This document shows, one piece after another, positions 16,099 through 25,128 of a stretch of DNA of 64,000 nucleotides. The translations under genes and the position numbers were made by a program. The stretch lies in NCBI RefSeq assembly GCF_039871875.1, contig NZ_JBDPMD010000010.1, forward strand, positions 124,001 to 188,000, given 5' to 3'. The notes under the pieces are model-generated. The model searched no databases. It was given only the letters and a program-made list of their open reading frames with translations, and was not told where the DNA came from. Numbering within the stretch: position 1 is the stretch's first letter; each line of letters starts with the position of its first letter. The DNA is from Sphaerisporangium sp039871875 (GTDB taxonomy: Bacteria > Actinomycetota > Actinomycetes > Streptosporangiales > Streptosporangiaceae).

Positions 16099-17202
16099 TC
16101 AGGGGCGGATCTCGTAGAGCGCGTTGAACGGGTTCGCGGAGGGCAGCGCCCGGATGGACCGGAAGCCGGCCTGCCCGCAGTACTCCCGGATCCGGGCCGG
16201 GGGCAGGCCCAGGGTGCCGAGACCGGGGCCGCCGTCCGCCAGGGACGCCGGCAGGCAGTACATGAGGCTGGTGCCGTACAGCACGGTGGCCGCAGGCCCG
16301 GTGTTGTCCGCCGGGTCGTCGGCCGACGCGCTCTCCAGCAGCAGGAACACCCCGTCCGGCGCGACCGCGCCGTGCACCGCCCGCAGCAGCGCCACGGGCG
16401 AGGGGGCGTCGTGCAGCACGCTGAACGCCGTGACCAGGTCGTAGTGCCCGCGCAGGCCCTTGGTGGCGTCCTTGCGCACGAACTTCACCCGGTCGGCCAC
16501 CCCCGCGTCCTCGGCGGCCTCACGTGCCGCCTCGACGTTCGGCCCGTAGGCGTCGTAGCCCACGAACTCCGACTCGGGGAACGCCAGCGCCATCGTGATC
16601 ACCGCGCGGCCGTGGCCGCAGCCGATGTCGGCGGCCTTCCCGCCGCGCTGGAGCCGCGCGGCGGCGTCACCGAGCGAGGGGATCCACTGCTGGACCAGCA
16701 TCGTGTCGAACCAGCTCGCGCTCATCCGCTCCATGGCCCGGTAGAACTCGGCCGGGTAGCGGTCCTGCTCTACCCCGGCGCCGGTGGCGAACGCCTCGCA
16801 CACCTCGCCGGTCATGCCCGCGAGGGCGGGCATGAGCTCGTATCCCGCGGAGAGGTCGAACGGTGAGCCGTCGACGGCGATCACCATGGCGAGCTCGGGC
16901 GGCAGGAGGAACCCGCCGCTCGGGCGGCAGGCCTCCAGGTAGCCCGCGCTCGCCAGCCCGTGCAGCCACTCGCGGACGTAGCGTTCGTCCAGCCCGGTGC
17001 GGGCGGCGAGCTCGGCGCTCGTCACCGGGCCGGACATCGCCATCGCGCGAAACAGCCCGAGCCGTACGCCTATGGCGCACATGATGCCCGTCATGGCTCC
17101 GCTCATGTCCCGCATGACACGGTCCATCAGGTTCAGGACTTTCGCGGGATCCACCGCCGGAATACCGGGGGGAGCGGTTTTTTCCTGCTCCACGGCGGTC
17201 AT
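16099..17202 (-). CDS. SAM-dependent methyltransferase with N-terminal winged helix
   Basis: 367 residues. A winged-helix segment (GLFRAMAMSGPVTSAELAART, then DERYVREWLHGL) precedes a class I methyltransferase domain with motif I AADIGCGHGRAV and FSVLHDAPSP. The architecture is the Rv2258c-like group. The ATG at 17202 is preferred because AAGGTG lies 6 bases upstream; a GTG at 17211 is also in frame. It leads the unit with the SnoaL-like and UbiB-like genes. It differs from the O-methyltransferase at 1163-2194, so at least two methylations are possible. Confidence 0.9.
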   Translation of the reverse strand: MTAVEQEKTAPPGIPAVDPAKVLNLMDRVMRDMSGAMTGIMCAIGVRLGLFRAMAMSGPVTSAELAARTGLDERYVREWLHGLASAGYLEACRPSGGFLLPPELAMVIAVDGSPFDLSAGYELMPALAGMTGEVCEAFATGAGVEQDRYPAEFYRAMERMSASWFDTMLVQQWIPSLGDAAARLQRGGKAADIGCGHGRAVITMALAFPESEFVGYDAYGPNVEAAREAAEDAGVADRVKFVRKDATKGLRGHYDLVTAFSVLHDAPSPVALLRAVHGAVAPDGVFLLLESASADDPADNTGPAATVLYGTSLMYCLPASLADGGPGLGTLGLPPARIREYCGQAGFRSIRALPSANPFNALYEIRP

Positions 17203-17244
17203 GTCTGACACCTTCTTCCGGTAAATCAGCGGTGATTTTCCTCG

Positions 17245-17287
17245 AACCTACGAACCGAATGGACTTTGGTTCTTCTCAGGGATTGCG
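17245..17287 (-). promoter_or_regulatory. Cluster promoter with shared element, drives the methyltransferase-SnoaL-UbiB unit
   Basis: In gene sense CGCAATCCCTGAGAAG (17287 down to 17272) is followed 21 bases later by TAGGTT (17250 down to 17245). The ATG is at 17202. Confidence 0.62.
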
Positions 17288-17309
17288 AATGTCACGCGGG
17301 ACCCGGTGT

Positions 17310-18257
17310 TCACGCCCAGGGGGCCACCGGATACCACGGGATGATCTCCCGGCGGGCCAGCAGACGGATGTCCCAGTACATGAATGTGAAGACGCCGACG
17401 ACGATGAAGGAGACGCCCACGATGAGGGCGGCCCTGCTCGGCTTGGCGGCGATCCAGCGGCCGATGCGTCCGCCGGCGATCATCGCGATGACGACGGCGA
17501 GCACCACCATGATCACGATGTTGCCGACCGACTGGAGCACGAACGCGCCCGCGCCGTACAGCGGGTTGCCGCTCTCCGCCGCGTCGCGGAAGAGCTGCCG
17601 GAACAGCCCGAAGGGACGGCCGATCAGGAAGCCGCCGACCAGGATGCCCATGACCAGCATGCGGGCGCCGGGGAACCGCTCGGAGACACGCGCCAGGGGG
17701 TCCTTCACCAGGCCGAGCGCGGCCAGGCCGAGCCACACGAAGACCAGGCCGATGACGCCGAACACCACCATCGACTGGATGCTGCGCGGCGACAGGCCCG
17801 CCGCGTTGGGCACGGTGGAGAACTGGGGCATGCTCGTGCCGACGACGCCGACGATCGCGCCGTAGATCGCGGAGACGGCGACCATGCCAGCGACGAGCCA
17901 GCGCAGCGGCAGCAGCACCGCCTTGATCCGGTTGCCGAGGGTGCCTCCCTCGCCCATCAGCGGCGCCACGGCGCCGAAGACGGCGATGTTGCAGGCGGTG
18001 AAGCTGCCGGCGAGGCCGGTGGCGAAGGCGAACGCGAGCCCGGCCAGGATGCCCGCGATCGGGACCTCCTTGGCGTCGTGCCCGAGGACGGTGTTGGCGA
18101 TGGGGTCACCGATGGTGGAGTCGACGAACGTCGCCGACCACACCACGGTGAGCAGGAAGCCCGCCAGCACGCTGAGTGCGACGACGAGCCCTCGCCTCCT
18201 GGGGTAGGGAGAGGTGGTTTCCGGGGCCTTCAGAGTCGTGGACGCGATCCTGACCAT
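17310..18257 (-). CDS. CcdA/DsbD-like polytopic membrane protein
   Basis: 315 residues with about seven or eight membrane segments. LAFAFATGLAGSFTACNIAVFG has the G-x-x-x-x-C-N-x-x-x-x layout of the first helix of CcdA/DsbD-type thiol-redox membrane proteins. A second helix-helix repeat (GIIGLVF-like SMVVFGVIGLVFVWLGL) follows, but I see only the one conserved cysteine in this position. It is the last gene of the long unbL operon, 37 bases after the reductase-like gene. Electron transport to membrane or exported substrates is possible; the assignment rests on topology and the one motif. Confidence 0.6.
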   Translation of the reverse strand: MVRIASTTLKAPETTSPYPRRRGLVVALSVLAGFLLTVVWSATFVDSTIGDPIANTVLGHDAKEVPIAGILAGLAFAFATGLAGSFTACNIAVFGAVAPLMGEGGTLGNRIKAVLLPLRWLVAGMVAVSAIYGAIVGVVGTSMPQFSTVPNAAGLSPRSIQSMVVFGVIGLVFVWLGLAALGLVKDPLARVSERFPGARMLVMGILVGGFLIGRPFGLFRQLFRDAAESGNPLYGAGAFVLQSVGNIVIMVVLAVVIAMIAGGRIGRWIAAKPSRAALIVGVSFIVVGVFTFMYWDIRLLARREIIPWYPVAPWA

Positions 18258-18294
18258 TACGGTTTCCCTTTCGTTGCGCCCTTTGCCCTGCCTG

Positions 18295-18978
18295 TCATGG
18301 GCCGATCCCCTCGAGGAAGTCGATCTCGTCGAGGAGGAGTCCGCCGGGGGTCTCCAGCCCGCGCCGTACCAGCAGCTGGGGTAGGTACTCGATCCATCTG
18401 CTGCTGGACAGCGGACCGGCGTCGACGATGTCGAACCCGACGATCTCCAGAATCAGGCCGACCCTGGACTTGGCCAATACGTCGTCGCCGGCGAACGGAA
18501 CAGTGACCTTCACGACTCCCTCCGCCACGTCGTGCACCCGCTTGGCCGCGACGCAGTTGAGTGCCTTCACCACATGGCTGTCCGGCAGCAAACCGGCGAT
18601 CCGCTCCGCCCCGGACAGCACGCCCTGCGCCTCCGACAGCGGCGTGCCGCCGTCGGCGAAGCCGGGGTTGGACACGTCGATGACCGTCTTGCCCGCCAGC
18701 AGCTCACGGACCCGGGGGGCGATCTCCGCGCAGGTCGCCTCGATGGGCGTCGCGAGGACCACGAAGTCGGACGCGCTCACCACCCACTCCAGGGACCCGG
18801 CGACGGCCGCCGGGATCTGCCGGGCCAGCTCGGCGGCGGAGCGGCGGGTGCGGCTGGTGAGCAGCACGCGGAACCCCTCGCCGCCGAACAGCCGGGCCAG
18901 CGCCGAGCCCATGCGGCCGCAGCCCACGATGCCGAACGTGGGGGGCGCGGCGTCCATGATGTCGTCCACGGCCCTCAT
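18295..18978 (-). CDS. NADPH:F420-reductase-like / NADP-binding oxidoreductase
   Basis: 227 residues. The N-terminal Rossmann motif is FGIVGCGRMGSALARLF; VVLATPIEATCAEIAP and VIDVSNPGFADG match the F420-dependent NADP reductase (PF03807) family, which includes many oxidoreductases that do not use F420. The ATG overlaps the tebC stop (ATGA), so it is part of the enediyne core operon. It could reduce an early polyene or carbonyl intermediate or recycle a cofactor. Confidence 0.82.
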   Translation of the reverse strand: MRAVDDIMDAAPPTFGIVGCGRMGSALARLFGGEGFRVLLTSRTRRSAAELARQIPAAVAGSLEWVVSASDFVVLATPIEATCAEIAPRVRELLAGKTVIDVSNPGFADGGTPLSEAQGVLSGAERIAGLLPDSHVVKALNCVAAKRVHDVAEGVVKVTVPFAGDDVLAKSRVGLILEIVGFDIVDAGPLSSSRWIEYLPQLLVRRGLETPGGLLLDEIDFLEGIGP

Positions 18979-19436
18979 CTCGCCCTCACCGTGCCCGCCG
19001 CCTCCGGCGCGGCGTACCGCTCAAGCGCCCGCCTGAGCTCCTCGGGCACGTCCACGGGGGTCAGCGCGCCGTCCTCTTCGCGGACCATGCACGCCACGGC
19101 CTGCTCACCCCTGGCGACCAGCCGCGCGGGGCCCTCACCCACCTGGTAGTAGGCGAAGTCCATGGTCACGTGGTTGAACGACAACGCGCGCAGCGTCATG
19201 CGCACCGACACCCGATCCATCGCGTAGAGCTCTCCGAAGTAGTGGCATCCGCAGGACACCGTGACCAGCGCCAGCTCGCCGGACTTGAGCCGGCCGACCA
19301 CGCCGGGGGCGTGCTCGGCGAGGAACGCCTCGCGGCACTCCCCCTGCCAGGCGATGTGGTTGGCGAAGTAGACGTTGCCGACGAGGTTGGTGTCGGCGAA
19401 CGTGACCAGCCGCTCGTGCGCGAAGTACGGCTTCAC
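18975..19436 (-). CDS. tebC: Enediyne thioesterase TebC (SgcE10/CalE7 family)
   Basis: 153 residues of the hotdog fold. The hallmark stretch is FADTNLVGNVYFANHIAWQG followed by ECREAF, matching the family's N...Y...W-x-G-x-x-R-E pattern, which holds the active site lacking an acidic residue. In known systems TebC releases the linear polyene from the iterative PKS. GTG is the start, with GGGGTGA upstream. It lies 49 bases after pksE and overlaps the reductase-like gene downstream. Its pairing with pksE is the strongest sign of an enediyne pathway. Confidence 0.95.
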   Translation of the reverse strand: MKPYFAHERLVTFADTNLVGNVYFANHIAWQGECREAFLAEHAPGVVGRLKSGELALVTVSCGCHYFGELYAMDRVSVRMTLRALSFNHVTMDFAYYQVGEGPARLVARGEQAVACMVREEDGALTPVDVPEELRRALERYAAPEAAGTVRAR

Positions 19437-19485
19437 CTGGTCACCCCCGCCGGCGGGACGGGCACGGCGGGCACGTGGCGCGGCG

Positions 19486-22400
19486 TCACTTGCCCACCTC
19501 CGCCGGTGAGAGGAGCATGGCCACCGCGACCGGCGACGGCTGGCCGTCGACGTCCACGACCGTGGAGACCACGTCGTCGGTGCCCGCGCGCAGCAGCACC
19601 CAGCCCTGCTCGTAGGCGCCGCGCACGGTGAGCGGCCCCTGGGCGGTGCGGCCGGTCTTGGACAGGCACTCCTGCACCGTCCACAGCCGGCCGAGCACGT
19701 GGCCCTCCGGCTCGCCGGTGAGGCGGGCCAGTTCCTGTGCCTGGCCCGGCCACGGGATCAGCCGGCGTAACCGCTCGACGTCCTCCGGGCCGGGTACAGG
19801 CTCCCCATCACAGGCCACAGTGGTACTCGTGGGGCTGGACACGGTGAGCGCCATGCCGTCCAGGCGGCTGCGGCTCCACGTGACACCCCCGTCCGGGATC
19901 GGCCGGCCGTCGGCGGTGTGGCCCTCGCCGCCGCGGCCGTCGGTGCGCGAGCCGCCGTCGGCCACCGCGACCCGCAGCCCCGTGCCGGGCAGCAGTCCCC
20001 CGGCGACGCGCTGCAGGTACGGCCCGAGCAGCAGCGGCGGCCACCGGTCGACGTGGTCGACGGGGCCGACGTCGCGCAGCCGCAAAGCCTCCCAGCTCAG
20101 CACCGGCCGTCCCTCCTCGTCGCGCACGACCACGTCGTAGACGTAGTCGGCGCCGCTGTGCGAGCGCTCCACGGCCGACAGCGTCAGCGGGCCCGCCGCG
20201 ACGCCGTGCACGCTGAACCGGGCGCAGCCGACGGGCAGCAGGCGCCGGTGCGGGACGCAGGCCTGCAGCACGTGGATCGCGGCGTCGTTGCGGTACGGGT
20301 CGCCGAGCTCGCCGCCGACGGCCTCGCTCGGGGCGAGCACGGCGGTGCAGCCGGTGGCCTCCAGGTGCTCGTACCGCACCAGCCGCCGGAACAGCGGGCC
20401 GTGGAAGAACAGTGAGCCGTACAACCGCCGCCCGTCGTGCGCGGGCAGCGTGGTGCGGCGGGCGGGCACGTCCGGCGGGGACGGCGCGGTGGCGGTGAAC
20501 CGGCACGAGAAGTGGTCCACGGCGAAGCCGCTCTCGTCGCTGCGCAGCACCACGTCCACGTCGCCGTCCTCGCGGGCCAGCGCGCAGACGCGCACCACAC
20601 GGGTGCCCTTGTCCGGCACCACCACGGGCCGTTCGAAGCGGCCGTCCTCGGCGGTGGCGGCGGGCGCGCCGGTGAGCAGCGCGGCCGCCTGCGCCATCGC
20701 CTCGAGGGCCGCCACGGCGGGCAGCACCCGCAGCCCGTCGATGCGGTGGTCGTCCAGGTAGGCGTCGGTGTCCGCGCCGAGCACCGCCTCGGTGATCAGC
20801 TCCACGCCAGGCGTCCAGGTCAGCACGCGCTCGGCGAACCGGCGGCCCCCCGGTGCGACCGCGGGGCTGGACAGGTCGGGCAGCCGCCCGGTGGCCAGCA
20901 CCGAGGGCGCCGACACGCCGGTGGCGAGCAGCCCGGTGAGCAGCCGCACGCCCTTGTCGGCGGGCAGCGGCACCACGCCGGCGCGCACCAGGCTGTCCAG
21001 CACGTCGAGCCGCTGGCCCATGCCCGCGCCCGACCAGGCCGTCCAGTCGATGTTGCAGACGAAGCAGCCGGGCAGGTCGCGGGCGAGCACCCGCGCCAGC
21101 TCCCGCATGCGGCCGTTGGCCAGCGCGTAGTGGGCCTCGCCGCGCAGGCCGAACCTGCCGATGACCGACCCGTAGGTGATGACGGCCCGCAGGCGGCGGG
21201 CTTCGAGTGCGTCCAGCACCGCCCGCAGGCCGTGGTACTTGGGTGCGGCGTGCTCGGCGAACGCCGCGCCGTCGAGGTCGGCGAACCGTCCCGGTGCGTT
21301 GACGCCGCTGCTGTGGATCAGCGCGGTGACCGGGCCCAGCTCGCGGGTGATCTCGGCGACCGCCCGGCGCACCGCCCCGGCGTCGGCGACGTCGGCGGCG
21401 GCGTAGTGGTAGGTCACGCCGGACGCGCGCAGCCGCTCCAGGTTGGCGCGCAGCTCCTCGTCGCGGCCGGGCGAGCCGCGGCCGACCAGGCCCACCCGCG
21501 CGCCGCCGAGGCCGGTCAGGGCGAGGGCCGTCTCGAACCCGATGCCCTTGCCGCCCCCGGTGATCAGCACCACGTCGTCGGAGCCGAGCGTGAACGGCTC
21601 GTTGTCCTTCAGCGGATAGGGCCACTGCGACTCGACGGCGGGGCGGCCCTTGCGGTCGATCACGATCTCGGTGTGCGTGAACGCCGTGGTGCGCAGCAGG
21701 TGCGCCACCGAGATGGCGGAGGTCGCCGAGGCGGCGCGCACGTACCGCACCGCGTGCCCCGGGTACTCCTGCCGGATGGTGCCGAGGAAGCCGGACGCGG
21801 TGTCGCCCTGGTCCACGACGGCGAGCGGCGCGCCGGACCGCACGGCTTCGCGCGCGCCGCAGACCAGCTCGTCGATGTCGGCGTCGGCGGGGTCCTCAGG
21901 GAGGAACACCACGATGGCCCGGGGCGCGGTCTCGCCGCGCGGCAGCAGCGGCTCGACGGCCCGGCGCATCGCCCCGGCGCCGCGCACGTCCCAGTCGTAC
22001 CGCTCGGTGGCGTCCTCGCCCAGCTCGACGGGGGTGAGCACCGGCACGAGCACGCGGTGCCAGTCGGCGACGCCGGGCGGCACCGGGCCCTGCACGGGGC
22101 CGTCCCCGGCGGCGGGCAGCGACTCGATCATGGCGGCCAGCTCACCCACCCGCGCGTCGCCGAGCGACAGGGGCGCGGCGGGCACGAGCCGCCCGCACGC
22201 GGTGGCGGCCTCGGTGGCGAGCTGGGCGACCCGCAGGGAGTTGAGGTGCAGGTCGCTGAGCAGCCGGTCGTCCAGGCGGATGTCCTCCGCGGGCAGCTCG
22301 ACCGTGCGGGCCACCAGCAGCCGCACGGTGGTGGCGGCGTCGGACTCGGGGCCCGCCGTGCCGGCGTCCGCGCGGACGGGCACGGGCTCGGCCGCCACCG

Positions 22401-25128
22401 GGGCCTCGCACGGGCTGGTCAGGAACCTCGGGTCCCGCCACAGGTCGAACGGCCGGGTGAGGCGTTCGGCGAACATCGGCCGCAGGTCGGTGGCGGCGCC
22501 GGCGGCGAACAGCGCGGCGGCGGCCTGGCAGAGGCCCTCGGCGGACTCCGCGCCGATCTCCATGGCGACCGCGGGCACCGTGGTGATCCCCCCGGCGAGA
22601 GCGGCGAGGCCACGTCCCGGGCCGACCTCCACCAGCAGCACGCACTCGTCGGCCAGCGCCTCGACGGCCTGGCGGAACAACACCGGGGCGGTGACCTGCT
22701 GGGCCAGCATGCGCCGCAGGTCGCAGGCCGAGGTGAGGGCCCGGCCGCTGACGGTGGAGTGCACCCGGCGCTGCGCGGGCGGCACCGGCAGCGCGGCCAG
22801 GTAGGTGGCCAGGGGCTCCTCGGCGGCGGTGACCGCGCCGGTGTGGAAGGCGTGGCTGACCGCGAGGCGCGTGGCGGGCACGCCACGGGCGGCGGCACGC
22901 CGCAGCAGGAGCTCCAGGTCGGTGACCGGGCCGCCGACCACCAGGGCGGGGCCGTTGTCGGCCGACACGACCAGCTCGGTGCCCTCGATCAGCTCGGCCA
23001 CGGTGTCGTGCCGCGCGGCCAGCGACACCATGCCGGTGCCGGGGGTGCCGGACTTGCTCATCACCCTGCCGCGGAACGTCACCAGGCCGAGCGCCTCGGT
23101 CTCGGTGAACGTGCCCGCCCAGCACAGGGCGCTGATCTCGCCGAGGGAGTGCCCGACGGCGGCGTCGGCCTCCACGCCGAGCTCCGACAACCAGCGCAGC
23201 CCCGCCATGGACGCCGAGAAGATCGCCGGCTGGGCCACCGCCGTGTCCAGCGGCCCCACGTCGTCGGACGGCCCGGCACGGAAGTAGCTCTCCGCGCCCG
23301 GCAGCAGCGTGGCGAGCGCGCCCGCCGTGGTGGGGATCGGCGCGCCCTGGCCGGTGAACAGCAGGCCCACCCGGCCGGGGGTGCCGTGGGAGGCGAAGAT
23401 GCCGGGGGCACGCACCACCATGCCGGGCGCGACGCCACTGAGCATGGGCAGCAGGCCCATCGCCTGCCGGGCCCTGCGGGCGAGCTGCGTGGGGTCCTTG
23501 GCCACGAGGGCCACGCGGTACGCCCCCGGGGCGCCGCCGGTCGCGTCGGCGGCCAGCGCGGACGCCAGGTCGGCGTGCTCGGCCAGCGACATCGTCGCGG
23601 CCACGCCCGCCGTGCGGTCCAGCAGCCCGGCCAGCTCGGCGGCCGACTCGCCGCGGAACGCGAACACCTCGTGGCCGAGGGGGCGGCGGGCCGTGCGGCG
23701 TTCCCCGTGAGAGAGCACGCGGCGGCGGCGCGGCGCCACCGACTCCAGCACCACGTGGGTGTTGATGCCGCCGAACCCCATGGCGCTCACCCCGGCCCGC
23801 AGCGGCGCCTGTGGCCACGGCTCGGCCTCCTCCGCGAGACGCAGCGGCGCGTCCGGGGCCCGCAGCAGGGGGTGCGGGTCGTCGCAGCCGGTGACCGGCG
23901 GGATGACCTGCCGTTGCAGGGCGAGGGTGGCCTTGAGCAGGCCGGCGATGCCCGCGGCGGCCTTGGTGTGCCCGATGTTGGCCTTGATGGAGCCGAGCGC
24001 GGCGGGCGGCAGGTCCCGCCGTCCGCGCTGCGCCTCGATGAGGCTGGAGATCTCCACCTCGTCGCCGACCGCGGTGCCCGTGCCGTGGCCCTCGAACATC
24101 GCGACCGTCTCGGGGCCGAACCCGGCCCGCTCGTACGCCCGCGACAGCGCGAGGAGCTGGCCTTTCTTCTCCGGCCTGCTGATGCCGCCCTGGCCGTCGG
24201 ACGACACGCCCCAGCCGCGGATCAGCGCGAGCGGGGTGTGCCCGGCCGACAGCGCGTCGTCGGCCCGCATCAGCGCCACCATGCCGCAGCCCTCACCGGG
24301 CCAGAAGCCGGTGGGGTCGGCGTCGTAGACGCGCATCGCCGTGGAGGCGAGGGCCCCGGTGCGGGCGAAGCCGACCAGCTCGAACGGGTCGAGGCTGAGG
24401 TCCACCCCCCCGGCGAGCACCAGGTCCAGGTCGCCGTCGCGCAGCGCGGTGCAGGCGGTGACCACGGCCAGCAGGGAGGAGGAGCAGGCGCCGTCCACGG
24501 TGTAGCCGCCGCCGTGCAGGTCGAAGTGGTTGCAGATGCGGCCGGCGATGGTGTTGGCCAGCCCGCCGGCGAGGCTCTCGTCGTTGGGCTCGGGGAACGG
24601 CGCCTTGTAGGTCGGCTCCATGCGGTCGAGGAAGTCGGCGATCATGTCGTCGTCCCAGCCCTCGGCGGCCAGGGACTCGCCGACGACGCGCCGCACGTAC
24701 GGCCAGCGCAGCCGCATCAGGGACGCCCTGCTGAACTCGCCGGTCAGGGTGTTGCCGAGCACGACGCCGGTGCGCGCCGAGTCCAGGCCGCGCCCGCCGG
24801 GGAAACCGGCGGACGCCAGCGTGTCGGCGGCCACCTCCAGGGCCAGCCAGTGGGTCAGGTCGGTGGAGCGGAACGCGGCACCCGGCACCTTGAACCGGGC
24901 ACGGTCGAACTCCCAGCCCTCCAGCACGGCGGCGTACCGGGCGTAGGTGCGGTCGGGGTCGGACGGGTCGCCCGACACGTAGGCGTCCGGGTCCAGGCGG
25001 CCGCGCGGGATGGGGCGGAAGGCCCGCCTGCGGGAGAGGACCAGTTCCCAGAGCCGGTCGGAGTCCGGCGCGTCCGGGTACCGGCACCCGATCCCGACGA
25101 TGGCGTACGCCTCCGAGGTGCCTCTCAT
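19486..25128 (-). CDS. pksE: Iterative enediyne polyketide synthase PksE (KS-AT-ACP-KR-DH-PPTase)
   Basis: 1,880 residues, close to known enediyne PKSs. Domains in order: KS (1-460) with C215 in VDGACSSS, H348 in EGHGTG and H387 in NIGHTK; AT (590-900) with S661 in GHSLGE; ACP (930-1000) with S964 in LHLNSL; KR (1180-1400) with GGGKGIGFE and Y1334; DH (1440-1690) with H1461 in HRIDGLRVLP and a likely D1615; C-terminal PPTase-like region with RLWTVQECLSKTG (1815-1827). The enzyme self-pantetheinylates and makes a conjugated polyene that TebC releases. The ATG overlaps the unbU stop. All active-site residues I checked are intact, so the gene looks functional. Confidence 0.97.
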   Translation of the reverse strand: MRGTSEAYAIVGIGCRYPDAPDSDRLWELVLSRRRAFRPIPRGRLDPDAYVSGDPSDPDRTYARYAAVLEGWEFDRARFKVPGAAFRSTDLTHWLALEVAADTLASAGFPGGRGLDSARTGVVLGNTLTGEFSRASLMRLRWPYVRRVVGESLAAEGWDDDMIADFLDRMEPTYKAPFPEPNDESLAGGLANTIAGRICNHFDLHGGGYTVDGACSSSLLAVVTACTALRDGDLDLVLAGGVDLSLDPFELVGFARTGALASTAMRVYDADPTGFWPGEGCGMVALMRADDALSAGHTPLALIRGWGVSSDGQGGISRPEKKGQLLALSRAYERAGFGPETVAMFEGHGTGTAVGDEVEISSLIEAQRGRRDLPPAALGSIKANIGHTKAAAGIAGLLKATLALQRQVIPPVTGCDDPHPLLRAPDAPLRLAEEAEPWPQAPLRAGVSAMGFGGINTHVVLESVAPRRRRVLSHGERRTARRPLGHEVFAFRGESAAELAGLLDRTAGVAATMSLAEHADLASALAADATGGAPGAYRVALVAKDPTQLARRARQAMGLLPMLSGVAPGMVVRAPGIFASHGTPGRVGLLFTGQGAPIPTTAGALATLLPGAESYFRAGPSDDVGPLDTAVAQPAIFSASMAGLRWLSELGVEADAAVGHSLGEISALCWAGTFTETEALGLVTFRGRVMSKSGTPGTGMVSLAARHDTVAELIEGTELVVSADNGPALVVGGPVTDLELLLRRAAARGVPATRLAVSHAFHTGAVTAAEEPLATYLAALPVPPAQRRVHSTVSGRALTSACDLRRMLAQQVTAPVLFRQAVEALADECVLLVEVGPGRGLAALAGGITTVPAVAMEIGAESAEGLCQAAAALFAAGAATDLRPMFAERLTRPFDLWRDPRFLTSPCEAPVAAEPVPVRADAGTAGPESDAATTVRLLVARTVELPAEDIRLDDRLLSDLHLNSLRVAQLATEAATACGRLVPAAPLSLGDARVGELAAMIESLPAAGDGPVQGPVPPGVADWHRVLVPVLTPVELGEDATERYDWDVRGAGAMRRAVEPLLPRGETAPRAIVVFLPEDPADADIDELVCGAREAVRSGAPLAVVDQGDTASGFLGTIRQEYPGHAVRYVRAASATSAISVAHLLRTTAFTHTEIVIDRKGRPAVESQWPYPLKDNEPFTLGSDDVVLITGGGKGIGFETALALTGLGGARVGLVGRGSPGRDEELRANLERLRASGVTYHYAAADVADAGAVRRAVAEITRELGPVTALIHSSGVNAPGRFADLDGAAFAEHAAPKYHGLRAVLDALEARRLRAVITYGSVIGRFGLRGEAHYALANGRMRELARVLARDLPGCFVCNIDWTAWSGAGMGQRLDVLDSLVRAGVVPLPADKGVRLLTGLLATGVSAPSVLATGRLPDLSSPAVAPGGRRFAERVLTWTPGVELITEAVLGADTDAYLDDHRIDGLRVLPAVAALEAMAQAAALLTGAPAATAEDGRFERPVVVPDKGTRVVRVCALAREDGDVDVVLRSDESGFAVDHFSCRFTATAPSPPDVPARRTTLPAHDGRRLYGSLFFHGPLFRRLVRYEHLEATGCTAVLAPSEAVGGELGDPYRNDAAIHVLQACVPHRRLLPVGCARFSVHGVAAGPLTLSAVERSHSGADYVYDVVVRDEEGRPVLSWEALRLRDVGPVDHVDRWPPLLLGPYLQRVAGGLLPGTGLRVAVADGGSRTDGRGGEGHTADGRPIPDGGVTWSRSRLDGMALTVSSPTSTTVACDGEPVPGPEDVERLRRLIPWPGQAQELARLTGEPEGHVLGRLWTVQECLSKTGRTAQGPLTVRGAYEQGWVLLRAGTDDVVSTVVDVDGQPSPVAVAMLLSPAEVGK

